DNA from: Lepraria neglecta
Taxonomy: Eukaryota; Ascomycota; Lecanoromycetes; Lecanorales; Stereocaulaceae
Length of the DNA: 64,000 nt
Assembly: GCA_033220425.1 (NCBI GenBank)
Contig: CM065652.1
Coordinates: 4,154,001-4,218,000, forward strand
Direction: 5' to 3'
Shown here: piece by piece, positions 1 to 10,689 of the stretch
Position numbering within the stretch: position 1 is the stretch's first letter
Layout: each line of letters begins with the position of its first letter
Translations under genes and position numbers: made by a program
The notes under the pieces: model-generated
Told to the model about the DNA's origin: nothing
Databases searched by the model: none
What the model saw: only the letters and a program-made list of their open reading frames with translations

Positions 1-27
1 CTAAATCCTTGCTCACAATGAATACAG

Positions 28-741
28 CGCAATCGAGCCTGGACATCCTCCCCCTACCCCTGCGTCGGCCTTTTTATCTTCCTCGACTTGAATATGTCGA
101 TTCACCCCATCTATCCTGAGATTCTATCCCGCCTCACCTCTACCTCCTCCAGTTCCCGCATACTCGATCTCGGCTGCGGTCTTGGACAAGATGAGCGGAA
201 ATTGATGTTCGATGGCGTTAAGCCCGAGAAAATAGTTGGTGTGGATATCTCCCAGGGCTTGATAAATGCTGGATATGACTTGTTCATGGATCGGGGCAGC
301 AAAGAGGAGGACATAATTACATTCGTCAAAGGCGATATTCTTGTCGAAGATCCCTTGAAGTGGGCGGAAGGAAAATTAGCGGAAGGGGTGGAAATCGTGC
401 ATGTGGGCGCTGTATTCCATCTCTTCGAGTGGGAGCAGCAAGTCGTGCTAGCATCCAAACTCGCCACTCTCACAAGCAGCAAGGAAGATGCCGTGATCTT
501 CGGTTATCAATTCTCGAGTCCGAATCCGGGTGTGCATATGCTTGGGCCGAAGAAGGAGGCGAAGGTTTTTGGCCATGATAAGGGGAGCTGGACGAAGTTG
601 TGGGAGGAGGTTGGGGAGGCGACGGGGACGAAGTGGCGGATTGAGATTTTGGAGGTTATACCGGATAGGGGGCTGGTGACGAAGGGGAATTGGGGTTTTG
701 TTAATGGGAGGTTGATGAGGTTTTCGGTGCATAAGGTTTGA
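28..741 (+). CDS. SAM-dependent methyltransferase, 3' part
   Basis: Class I SAM-dependent methyltransferase, cut by the window edge. Motif I (LDLGCGLGQDE) and the motif II acidic residue (VGVDIS) of the Rossmann fold are visible, followed by a 'GDI' motif III region. The frame is open from base 22, and the residues before the first internal ATG (94), YPCVGLFIFLDLN, resemble the conserved N-terminal region of fungal methyltransferases of this type. I therefore read base 28 as the start of an internal exon after an acceptor CAG at 25-27, not 94 as the true start. The 5' exons lie outside the window. Stop TGA is at 739-741. Relatives are common in fungal secondary-metabolite clusters, but no such cluster is visible here and the substrate is unknown. 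Confidence 0.8.
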   Translation, partial: RNRAWTSSPYPCVGLFIFLDLNMSIHPIYPEILSRLTSTSSSSRILDLGCGLGQDERKLMFDGVKPEKIVGVDISQGLINAGYDLFMDRGSKEEDIITFVKGDILVEDPLKWAEGKLAEGVEIVHVGAVFHLFEWEQQVVLASKLATLTSSKEDAVIFGYQFSSPNPGVHMLGPKKEAKVFGHDKGSWTKLWEEVGEATGTKWRIEILEVIPDRGLVTKGNWGFVNGRLMRFSVHKV

Positions 742-1039
742 GTCTTTGGTGGGTGCAAGCAGGGGTCAGAGGTCTCCCCTCTGTCTGAGCGAGGAGTTCA
801 ACACGGGACGGAGCCTGGTCAGAGATGTCAAATGGGGTTAAAGACCAGAAAATCTGGTTCCAATTGGGAGAAGACTTGCGAAGGGAGCACATAGTCACCA
901 ATTCTCTTCCTCGTCTTGTTCCCATGATTGGGACAATTGCCCGGACGCTTCACTATTTCCGGAAACCTTGCCCGTAATACTGGATAGCTTTGCTACTCTG
1001 AATTGCTTAGAGTAGTCAAGCCCTGTAATGAATACCATC

Positions 1040-2811
1040 TCAACAATCACCAACCGTAGCAACTAATTGGTTGTAGCAATTCTGCAAGGGTTCCACAACC
1101 ATCGTAAACAGCTCCTCCCTCCATGCCTGCTCGTGACCCCCACTCAGCCTGGTCATACGATTCCGCAGACACCAGTCAATTACCCTTGCAAGTTCCAGTC
1201 CAGTTTCATCAATCGCATAGCGATCACACCATTGCATGGCCGCCGCCAGATCTAACCATGGGTTTGGTTCGCCATCGAGCGTGAGCAAGTTTCTGCGGAA
1301 GCCGTGTTCTTCGAGAGGAGTGTCAAAAGAAAGTTCGAGGAGGATGATACCCAGGGTTGGAATGCCATGGTCGTCGATGTTGTATGAGGATTGTGGGGAT
1401 GAGGGTGTTGTTGGAAAATCTTTCGATATGTAAGGTTCATCGGTGAGGAATACGTTTTCGTTTTGGACGTGGAAGAGTACGTCCTTTTTCTCCCACTGGC
1501 GTCCGACCCAGGGAGAGTCATGGAACTGGAGGTGTGAGGAGGCAATCGTTAGAGCAATTGAATAGCGTTGTCTGCGCGTGAGTCTTATCAAAGATTTTTT
1601 GCTGAGCAGATCTTCCAGCGTTACGGTTCCCAAGGAGGCGTCTTCTCCTTCGGCTTCTGCGAGGGGGTAGATGAAATACCGGTGGTCCGTGTCCCTTAGG
1701 CATCCAAGGGTCGAAGAGTTGGCCTGTAAGGATGCAAGGGTGGTGCATAGGTCCGTGATGGTGGATGTATCGTCGAGGTCGTTTGCTGCTGTAGAAACCT
1801 CCTTCATAATTTCTGTAATCTTCGTCCTTTGGCATTTCCAAGGACCGATTTTTCGCAGAATAGCATCCCGAGAAAACACAAAAAATATGTCCAGCTCAAT
1901 CTCGAGGTCAGTCCAATGCTGCAGAAGCAGGTTGGCATGGTGGAATGGCAGGCATTCGCAGCGCCAAGAATTTCGAAGGAGACCGTAGATGGTTTTCGCA
2001 TGTCGCCAGAACGAAGTCAGCTTTGCACTACCTTGGCTTTGGGTTCTTCCCCCCCGGCTTTGTCGAGATCCAGCCAAGCGATCGCTAGATTCAAGTAGTT
2101 TCTGAAGCTTGGAATTGTAAAATGCGAGTTCTCCCAAATGCTTAGTCCGAGTCTTTGTGGTGAAGGTAAACTTGATCCTCTGCCATTGGTACGAAGCCTT
2201 ATGCTTTGTGTCAACTGTTGGTTGCACGCCGCTGGAGTGCTGTGAAGATTCGGTGGCTGTGGTTGTCTGTGAGAAATTAGTCTGATGCTAGGGGAATTGC
2301 CCCGAACCAACTCGACTCGTTTGATGCTTTCCTCTTCATGGTTGACCACACTTTGGAAAGCCGGCCCGTTAACACCAAGGTCATGCTTCAGTTTTTCCAT
2401 GATGCCGTTGATTTTGTGAATGGTGCTTAGGTAGAGGTTGTAAGATTTTGGTAGTCGCTGCTGGAGGCCGAGCTCGAGCTCGGGATCCCGCCATGCCTCA
2501 CCACCTGCGGATTTGGGAGTCAGTGTTACTCTTCGCAGAAAGAAAATTGGGCCGCGAAAAGTGCACTGACCTGGCTCTGCAATTAGGCGCTTCAGCTCAT
2601 CGTCATCATGAACAAGCATTGAGAGAAGCTGCTCTAGGTTCTCTTCGAAGACGAGCTTCTCAAGCTCGATGCTGTGCTTGCAATTCTGGTACCTTCTCCT
2701 GATCTTCCACCAGTCCTTCACTTTTTCCAATCCTTGGAGTGATTGGTCGAGCGCCGAGATCACAAGTGGGAAGACCGCAAGGACTAGCCCCGCTTCTCCA
2801 ATGCCACTCAT
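1040..2811 (-). CDS. DUF7580 domain protein (fungal)
   Basis: The N-terminus (MSGIGEAGLVLAVFPLVIS) is the hallmark opening of fungal DUF7580 proteins, a hydrophobic helix related to HeLo-like/prion-inhibition N-termini. A helical region and a C-terminal kinase-like stretch follow (FWRHAKTIYGLL, then LGIILLELSF and DWCLRNRM). Exon 1 is 2571-2811. Intron 1 (2505-2570, donor GTCAGT) is a multiple of three, so its reading stays open if retained. A second junction is needed near 2230-2320; the best phase-consistent choice is 2267-2307 (41 bp, branch ACTAAT, weak donor GTTCGG). This gives 554 residues. No catalytic motifs of an active kinase are seen. The family is often linked to fungal non-self recognition, and the molecular role is unknown. 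Confidence 0.75.
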
Positions 2812-3050
2812 CCTTGATTCCTCAATATATAGGACCTGGTGAACGGACTTTCAACCTCGTAGTGGTGCACTTCGAGGGGCCGAAAGGTAGGATGTTTCCA
2901 GGCCAAAACTCAGCCTTCCGCTGCCAAGCCGCTAGCGGGAATTAGCCCCATCGCGTGGTCATGTGATAGAGCCCTCAAGCCCACAATGACCTTTCCCTAG
3001 GTAAAATTCCGAGACGATACCTTATTCTTAAACTCAATACCCACTGCACA

Positions 3051-4773
3051 ATGAGCTGCTCAGACACCCCCCTTCAGATAGCCCCCAAGGCTCACGCCTG
3101 CGTTCGCCGGTTCGACGAGCTGTGCCGGCTTCTCCCCGAGTCAGACCAGAGCGCCCGTCCTACACTTGTCGACCAGCTAGGACGTTTCAAGATATGGGCA
3201 GGAAATATCGGGGCATTTCAAAAACTTCCAACACCAAGCTCTCTCGATTACCGCTTGAGTGAAGCACCCAAGGTCACCCTTCAGGTTGCGGAGCTCCTCG
3301 ATGACTTAGATGAGACGTTGCAAGAAGGTATTAAGTCCACTGAATTGTCCTAAATCTTACTGATATCTATAGTCTTGTCTATCATTTCTGGCGATCGGCC
3401 AAACCGTGTCAGCTCCTCAATAGACGCCGGGACTGACTATGGACTTTCGACGGGCAATATCAACGAGACCGCAAGTGTATCAAGTGACCAATCTCAGCCG
3501 TCGTCAGAGCTTGAAGAGCTTCTGGGGTGCTCAGGTGACACTGTGACGAGCCTTTTCAGAATCTCTGTCTTTATTCAGAAAGTTACTTCTCGTGATCGAT
3601 ACGCAAAGGTCACCAAAGCTCAAGGCGAACCTTTTGATGCCCAATTCGACATCGATCATGTCCGGGGCAAATTTCCTCTTCTGCGCAAAACAGACTGGTT
3701 GGAGCAACGTATGGGCAAGGCCATCACCCAGCGACGCCAATACTTACGATATTGCCGGCAGCAGCGTGATAGACTCAAGACCCAGTCCACGTCAATGAAT
3801 ACTTTTGAGGATGAGACGGAGAACCAACAACGGCCAGCCGGTACGAAAGAGCGTGGAGAAAGATCCAGCCAAGCTGCAAAGAGCCAATCTCAAAGCATCA
3901 AAGCACCAAGCACACACGTCGTCGCAGCAGTTTCCACCTTGAGGATCAATGACCTTGACAGCTTGGAGGACTTGTCGGATGAAGCACATTCGGAGACTTC
4001 CTCGGTGACATCCACGAATGAACACCACAGCAGTGGCAAACTCCGAGTACCCCCACTTCCAGAAGAAGCCGTCGAATGCCCATACTGTGTGGACCCTCAG
4101 CTCTTCAAGACCCGACAAGCATTGAAGTAAGCCAACCCCCTATGGCGACTCAACACATTCACTGACTTTCTTCAGAGAACACGTCCTTCGTGATCTCAGA
4201 CCATACCTCTGCACTTTCGAAGAGTGCGATATGAAAATTTTCGCGGATCGAGATACATGGTTCAATCATGAACTCCGCCACCACCGCGTCGAGTGGTTCT
4301 GCCCATTCTGCACTGATATGCCCTTGCAATCCCTCGAGTCATTTGAAAGCCATCTACGAAGCTGCCATGCGCAGAAGGTCACAACCGAACACATCACAGC
4401 TTTAGCTAAGGCTTGCCAGCGATCCATCAATACGTTTTCCCCCCAGGATTGTCCCTTTTGTGACGAATGGTCGACTGAGTTGAGGAATGCCAACCCTGAG
4501 CTGTCTGAAGACCCTAAGGTGGTGACGCTTGCACAATTCGAACACCATATAGGATCCCACATGGAGCAGCTAGCTCTGTTTTCATTGCCAAAGGACGACG
4601 GTGATGTCGCCGACTTGACAGGAGTCGCTGCTGGCCGAGTACTGTCTCCAAATCTCGAACGATTATCCCTCGGAGGCGAAGTACCATCTCCAAGACTCCA
4701 ACGATCACTCTCCGCCCCAAAATCTTTTACAAGCACCAAAATAAAGGACAGGGGGAAGATGGCGAGTGAGTAA
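3051..4773 (+). CDS. AcuF-like C2H2 zinc-finger protein
   Basis: Three exons (3051-3327, 3373-4126, 4176-4773) give 542 residues. The N-terminal helical domain is followed by the family helix (WLEQRMGKAITQRRQYLRYC). Then come the AcuF-type zinc fingers: CPYC near residue 335, RPYLCTFEEC, WFCPFC, CPFC and a terminal H-x3-H in HHIGSHMEQLALF. The family is a large, lineage-expanded set in Pezizomycotina with no settled function. An alternative 3' end exists: donor GTGAGT at 4766 can splice in phase to the acceptor at 4880-4881 (116 bp intron), joining this gene to the decayed GYF-CHORD-metacaspase region downstream. The ancestral gene may therefore have been much longer, with the present stop being a retained-intron end. 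Confidence 0.8.
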
Positions 4774-4881
4774 TAGAAGGGAAATGCTACTCTGAAGTGC
4801 GGCTGCTTTAGGTGTCGGTCCTGCCAAAGCCTTAAGTGTAAATAATAATATCGACCTAGATCACTAGCAGCCTTAGCTTAG

Positions 4882-7470
4882 TGGCAATATCACACGAAGT
4901 CTATCAAGATGCTCTCAAACTCACTACATCTCCACTAACAGTGACACCACAGGTTCGACGCCAGAGGATAATCTCCGTCTACCCCACTCAACTACAAGCA
5001 GCGGTGCGTTCCTTCCCCATCCCTATGAATGACCTAATGAAGGACCTCAATATGCGCAACCCGAAGAATACAAGGCTCCCGCAAGGCTTTATGACCGAGC
5101 TGGGAAAGCGGGTGGCTGCGATATTGATGGGGAAGAATGGAGCCGGAATATAACGATGCCACTGTCAAGCAGAGTTTCGCGGCATTCTTTAATGCTGCCT
5201 CTGAATCAAACTTCAAGAAACAGATGGAAAAGAATAGGATAATAGAAGATCTAACAAAGCATTCTAGAAGCAATGAACTCGAGGACCACGCTCGGAGACT
5301 AATACTCGACCGAAATCTTGCTCTTTTTATTCTCTGGTCCTTATTGTATTGGAGGATCATGACTGGGCCAGAGGTCGCCCGGAGCTGACTAGTGATCTAA
5401 GAAATACGGAAGGCAGACTACTTGAGCTCACGCCCACGGTTGAAGAGATCGATACATCTGGATCGCCTCATGATCACAGCGAGGAGAAAGATGAAGGAAC
5501 CGTTCCGCGTGAGACCCTCGATGACAGCGAGATATCGGCAGATGTCTTTCCAGGAGTCAACAAATGGCTCTATCTAGACATTGGACGTAAGCTCCGAGGA
5601 CCCTGGTCCGATCGCCAGATGTACGAATGGTATGCTGCCGGGGTCCTTCCGGATGAGATTTAGGTTAGGTAACTCGAGAAAACGGAAACGGTTACAGCTA
5701 AGCAGCAATGGAGCATCGTCGCCGCTTCTCTGGGATTCCCTGCTATGAATTGTTGGACTGCTGCTCATGACCTTCGGAATTATTGGGATCTACACCTCTC
5801 GGAGTATAGAAGATCGTGTGAGACCTAGCAACAGCAGCAACGACAAAGGTCAGACTCGCAGCCAAGCACGCATTTAAACGCCGATCAGGCCAGTCAAGAC
5901 GAACCGGACACTTCCAGCCGCCAAAAAGCACCCAAACCTGAGCCTCAACCCTTATCCAAGCTCTCAGAAGACGCACCTCCTGAAGCAGCTCGACCAGTAG
6001 CCCCGTCAACTGTCTATAGAGAACCTGACTACGACGATCCGTCCAAATCAATACCGCCAAATACAGTATGTCGTCGAGTAGGCGGCAATGCGCTTTCGAC
6101 CGCTGAAACAAATACGTCTCGAAAAGACGAAGTGTGCTTCTACCATCCAGGTCAAGCGTTGTATCACGAAGAAAGCAAATGGTGGACGTGTTGTAACAGG
6201 GGCGTGTTGGATTCTGACGTGTTTATAGAGGTTGAAGGGTGTAAAAGGAAGGACAAACATCTCTTTATGGGGAGTCAACCCCCAAAACCCTCGCCGTCAG
6301 CTCCTACCCATAGCCTGGATATGCCCGGTCCGTCACAGGACGATTTCTACTATGCAGACGAATAAATGGAAGCAGATGGAGACCTCACACAGCGAACGCA
6401 GACTTCTGAATACCAACAAGACAGTGACAGAGAACTCGCAACACCGATTCAGAACTCTAGGACGGAATATCACATCAAATCAAGATCAGTCATTAGAGCC
6501 ACAAGCTCGAGCGGGAAATCGAAAGCCAAGTAGGCTAGCCAAGGTGATTCAGAGATCTCTAGCAAACCTCAGCAGCAGCTAACCAAATTTCCATCTTCAG
6601 ATTCCCCATACAACCAGCAAAGTTTCGGTTCTGATGCCCCGGAAGGGTACCGATATCAGTACTCCGACTGCACTGGGAGACACAAGGCCTTGTTAGTTGG
6701 CATCGACAGTTCGGAAATCAAGAACACATCTGCATTCCTCCGCCACGACTACGGCTACGACGAAGCTAACACACTCATATTGAGTAGCCAGCCCACTAAA
6801 GGGAGTATACTTAGCGCAATGGCATGGCTGGTAAAGGGCGCGCGGATGAACGATTGTCTCTTCTTTCATTATTCAGGTATTATGCGTCCTCAGTTCGATT
6901 CCATAAGGAAACATGTGTTGACTGAGACAGGCTCCACAGGGAAGGCGCTAAACCTTGGCGAGGACGACAGTTCTAGTCACGATGAGGTGGTCTACCCTAT
7001 CGAGCTCAAAACGGCTGGCCATATCACCAATTATGAAATGTACCAGGTCACGGTGCAGCCGCTGAGTCCCGGCGTCCGCCTCACCGCTGTCTTCGACGAC
7101 TTCGACGATAACTCTCCGCTCATGCTTCCACACATACTCTACGCAAGCTGTGCTTGCAGGGGCCGATTTCTCAACGAAAGCCTCCCAAGGTGTTGTTGCC
7201 AGATCCTCATCGAATGCTCGCAGGACATTGAGAACTATGTCTTCGTCAATTTCCCTCGAAGCACCAAAACTACCGGACAGTGATATCCAAGAGCTTAGTC
7301 GAGCGACTAGGACATCGCCTGCGAATGTCATCATACTTTATTCTACTCGCTAGCCTGACGCTGACGCGGCAGACCCGAAGAAATGGTCAACGGCCTGGGC
7401 CTTCTTCCATGCACATAGACCCAATCGACAGGACAGCTATGCGGAGTTGCTCTCGGGAATAGAAGCTTAA
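4882..7470 (+). pseudogene. Decayed GYF-CHORD-metacaspase gene
   Basis: Essentially one reading frame runs through this stretch but is broken. Order: an alpha-helical region (4882-5330), a GYF-like domain (5560-5660: WLYLDIGRKLRGPW, QMYEWYAAGVLP), a polar linker (5829-6060), a CHORD-type zinc domain (6069-6255: CFYHPGQALYHEESKWWTCC, then GC and KDKH), and a metacaspase-like region (6640-7470: CTGRHKALLVGI, HYSG, DEVVYPIEL, PLSPGVRLTAVFD). In-frame stops: TAG 5661, TAA 5670, TAG 5826, TAA 6363, TAG 6531, TAG 7351. Frameshifts lie near 5137, 5325 and 7150. The catalytic HGG is STG after removing a probable 54 bp intron, and the DSCHSG cysteine motif is DDFDDNS, so the protease core is dead. The first CHORD motif also has a Cys-to-Gly change. 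It may have been fused to the zinc-finger gene upstream. Confidence 0.7.
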
Positions 7471-7976
7471 TTTCCCCTTCAAATCTACCATAAAGCCCCG
7501 GATAAGCTGCTGCCATCCACTAGGTATGTGAAATTCGAAGTAAATCTAATCCAAGTAGCTGACTCGCTTCCAGACATGAACAGGCGCTTTATCATGTGAA
7601 TTCTGGAATGCTATCTTCTTTGAGGCACTTCTTCTGGTGGAAAGATCAGAGCCCTGTTGACCCAGTCCAAGTTCGAGCAATGGCACAAGTTCAACTTGTC
7701 CAGTGGATCCCGTTCCAGTTGAATGAACGTGAGAATCCTGCACCCTCCATGCCTGCCAACCTGGCACGGCACATTGAGGCACCGTGATGACTGATGCCAC
7801 CATCGATATTGAACCGAAACCAACATAAACGATACGCGCGATCATCAAAGTTCTTCCCAATCCACAAAGTCATCAACAGATTTGTCGAACCACCGCTGGC
7901 AGCACCGCGAATTAATGACGTCCTGGTTCCAGCGTTAGTGGATAGCCTTGAAAGATCTTGCTTGCCTCTGGCAGGG
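7471..7976. other. Intergenic, no supportable gene
   Basis: About 500 bp between the metacaspase relic and the next minus-strand gene. Only short overlapping frames without motifs are seen. It may hold 3' flanks of both neighbours. Confidence 0.4.
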
Positions 7977-8397
7977 TTATACCGGGTCATCGACATGGTA
8001 TCTACAGAATTCCAATTGCTGCAGGTCCCAGGATTTCTTCGTAAGCTGGAACGAGTCAGCTGTAAAGTAGTAAGAGAGTGCTGCGATGACCAAGGCTACA
8101 GCGGTGATGAGGAGCATTAGTTGGCTGATCGTCATATCAAACTTCAGTGTCAATGCTCCGGCTGTGGCTGTTTCAACTGCTTTCCAGCTCGTGAAGCAGG
8201 TTGCTGCCATAGTAATCGGTGCATTCTTGAAAGTCTCCCATTTCGACGAGCATGTTCTCTTTGAGATATTGGCGGAACCCGCTGCGGGACCGACGTTTTG
8301 TGGAGGACCCGGTCGGCTGCGTTTGAGTTGCTACAGGAGTACTCGATGGTGGGGATGACATGATGTTTCTTTTCCAACGAGGCAACGGCAATGACAA
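7977..8397 (-). CDS. Small hypothetical membrane protein
   Basis: Two overlapping minus-strand frames look coding. The first, from 8397 (or the internal ATG at 8361), is polar and Ser/Thr-rich, then RQYLKENMLVEMGDF. The second, ending at 7977, contains a strong transmembrane segment (LMLLITAVALVIAALSYYF) followed by a short basic/aromatic tail. They overlap at 8173-8210, where the frame must switch, but I see no consensus intron there. It is either a frameshifted copy or spliced in a way I cannot decide. The layout (polar head, one C-terminal membrane helix, short tail) resembles small fungal proteins of unknown function. I do not recognise the family. Confidence 0.35.
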
Positions 8398-8980
8398 AAT
8401 TATGTGCTAGAATGATTATTTGTAAATTGTTGATTTCGAGATGACAAGGCGTAGCATCAGATCGGTCGCCTGATACACGTACAAGGGCACAGCCGAGCAG
8501 TCACAAGGAATCATCTTGTGGCTGAGCCAACCACATCGGCTTATCAGAATCGATCTCGTACATCATTCGCTCGTTGGCATTGTGGCTCTTAAACTTCGCT
8601 TATTTCTTCCACAGAAATCCTCCTGGACATCAATGCTCTTCGCGTGACCATTCTACTAAGCAAAACATATCTAGACAAGGAAGGACTCGCAAAGCAACTG
8701 GGACGGACGAAACGCTATTACATAAAGGTTATTGCACGGATCCTTCGATGGGTACAACTGTGCTTGCATCGTTATATGCCTCATCAATGTCAAGAGACTG
8801 TCATTTTCAACTACGATGAACGTTGGCAGTTGACGGCTTACGTCCTTTCAACATAAGAGGCTTGCTTTGAAGCGGAGATCATTCGGGAAAGAGAAATTTG
8901 ATAGCAGGATAATGGAACGTCAACCTGTGATACGGGACAGTACCTATTCTTATCAACTCCAAAAGTTTGCCAGCTCTCCG
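8398..8980. other. Intergenic, no supportable gene
   Basis: About 580 bp. Short plus-strand frames at 8574-8856 show no motif, no splice support and no family resemblance. I see nothing that can be called. Confidence 0.4.
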
Positions 8981-9667
8981 TTACGACTCAAAAGAGTGAG
9001 CATCAACAACCCCCACCCCACTCTCCGTCAAATTCCCCAACCCAACCTCCTCACCCACCACTGACCCATTTCCCCCACTCCCATCCTCCACAAACCCAAT
9101 AACCCTAACAAAAAACCCAGTCCTCCGCCCAATAGGGCTCCACCCACCCCACCCCCCCTTATCCTCACAATCCGCCACAATATCCGTCGCCGTGGCCCTA
9201 ACCTGTTCCCAGGAAAATTCATCCTCAATATAGAGACTCCTAGAAGCGATTTCGACAGCGCAATCGGCGTCTCCGGAGAACACTATGAGGGGAGGCGTTT
9301 TAGGTCGTTTGGGAAATTTGCCTTCGCGGAAGGGCTGGACGAGGCGGTAGTCTGGGAAGGTGCGGAAGTGGTTGAGGGTGGGGCGGCAGCCGTCGACGGT
9401 GGTTTTGTGGTCGCCGGTCATGAAGCAGGTTACTAGGGAGTTTGGGGGTGGTGGGGTTGGGATGTTGGATGAATTGAGGAGGGTGAGGGGTGGGGAGATG
9501 GACGGGGTGGAGCGCAGGAGGTTTGAGAAGCCTGTGTTTGGCTGAGTCGCTGCGCTCGAATCTGGATGTGGATATACAGAGCCTTTCCCCGGCCAAAGCA
9601 TGACAGATGCAATGACTGCAAGGTTCATAATAGTCATGTTGGCTTCGAAGTAATTCATGTGTCTCAT
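8981..9667 (-). CDS. Secreted hypothetical protein
   Basis: A single open frame of 228 codons. A hydrophobic stretch near the N-terminus (MNLAVIASVMLWPGKGSV) looks like a signal peptide; starts at 9667, 9637 or 9628 are all in frame, and a start at 9637 or 9628 would place it best. The mature part has three well-spaced cysteines (VTCF, DGCRP, DADCAV) plus a fourth in VADCEDKGGWGGW, so two disulphides are possible. A conserved-looking core (LNHFRTFPDYRLVQPF, FSWEQVRA, GWGGWSPIGR) suggests a secreted ascomycete family of unknown role rather than an artefact. The plus strand is strongly C-rich over 9000-9200, which biases codon use at the C-terminus. No enzyme motif is recognised. Confidence 0.65.
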   Translation of the reverse strand: MRHMNYFEANMTIMNLAVIASVMLWPGKGSVYPHPDSSAATQPNTGFSNLLRSTPSISPPLTLLNSSNIPTPPPPNSLVTCFMTGDHKTTVDGCRPTLNHFRTFPDYRLVQPFREGKFPKRPKTPPLIVFSGDADCAVEIASRSLYIEDEFSWEQVRATATDIVADCEDKGGWGGWSPIGRRTGFFVRVIGFVEDGSGGNGSVVGEEVGLGNLTESGVGVVDAHSFES

Positions 9668-10689
9668 TCTGCAGCAAAGTCATTATGGAGTATGCAGATG
9701 TAGATAATGCGCGTGAGAGATGTCTAGTAACGGGCGCGGCTACGCACCCATGCCTTAGATCGCGAATGGCGAGTCTCAGTCACGTTTGATCCCTCAAGAG
9801 GGTGGGTTTCACTTTGACTAGCATGGTTAGCTTCTCGTGGCTATAGATTGACGTTTCAAGAAGATAAGAATATAGGTACCAAAGTGCTGTTCGTTTGTGT
9901 TATCTCCCTTCTGAAGCCCGCACTATGCTCCTGAAAGGGAGGGAAATTACAAGCATCACCGAGTAATTTAATAATTTGCCAGAGCCAAGTTGTCCTCTGA
10001 TCCGCGTTCTTCATTTTTCCGATTTGACAACATCCTTAAGAAAAGTCTGCTTCTCGCTCTTCGCTTCCAAATACATTCAGCCTTATGTCTTGGCCTCTTG
10101 TGCAATTTTTTACGTCCAATACGCCTACTTCGTTTCCTCATCAGCTCGCGCTCTTCCGTGACCTGCTCAGAGTCATAATCGTTGTCCTCGTCTCCTTAAC
10201 ATCTACGCTTCTTTCTCGTCACCCCCTCGTCATCGTCACTTTCCCTCTCCACCGACTCCGGCCTTTTCTGTGTTGATTGTTCCTCCTCGTCTCTTCGTGC
10301 CTCTGATAAATTCTCGGGCTTAGCCTTCTTCCCGCCTGCTGGTTATTGCCTGTTGGGTTACCTCCTCAATTTGTGGAGATTGTAGGGCCGTTAGATCTAG
10401 AGAGAACCGGAGGTGCAGCGGCGGAGGATACCGGAAGCAGATGGTGTTCATTGCGCAGAGCGAGGCACTAGAGTGATGTGTACTATCTGCGCTGTTCGGG
10501 CCTACCTGGAGAATCGAATTGGTTGCAAAGCTTTAACAAGCGAATTCGAGCATTCCACAGCCATTATTCATAGAGCAATATCGACGCTCCAATCATAAGA
10601 TTGACGTACACTCTCACCATCTCCTTAAGCTCATAGTATGCTATAATCGATGAGACCAGCCAAGTCAGCTGCCCACCTCGACAGCAGCG
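9668..10689. other. Intergenic with a charged minus-strand frame
   Basis: No complete gene. On the minus strand between about 10330 and 10030 the translation is rich in Lys, Arg, Glu and Asp (for example RKKRRC, a stop, then GDEDNDYDSEQVTEERELM). This could be a decayed charged tail of a nuclear protein. It has one in-frame stop and no recognisable domain, so it is not called as a gene. Confidence 0.3.

Noticed and set aside
4790-4842. Cys-rich string resembling a Zn2Cys6 finger (LKCGCFRCRSCQSLKCK)
   Set aside because: Cysteine spacing does not fit the Zn2Cys6 pattern, and it lies inside the probable intron 4766-4881.
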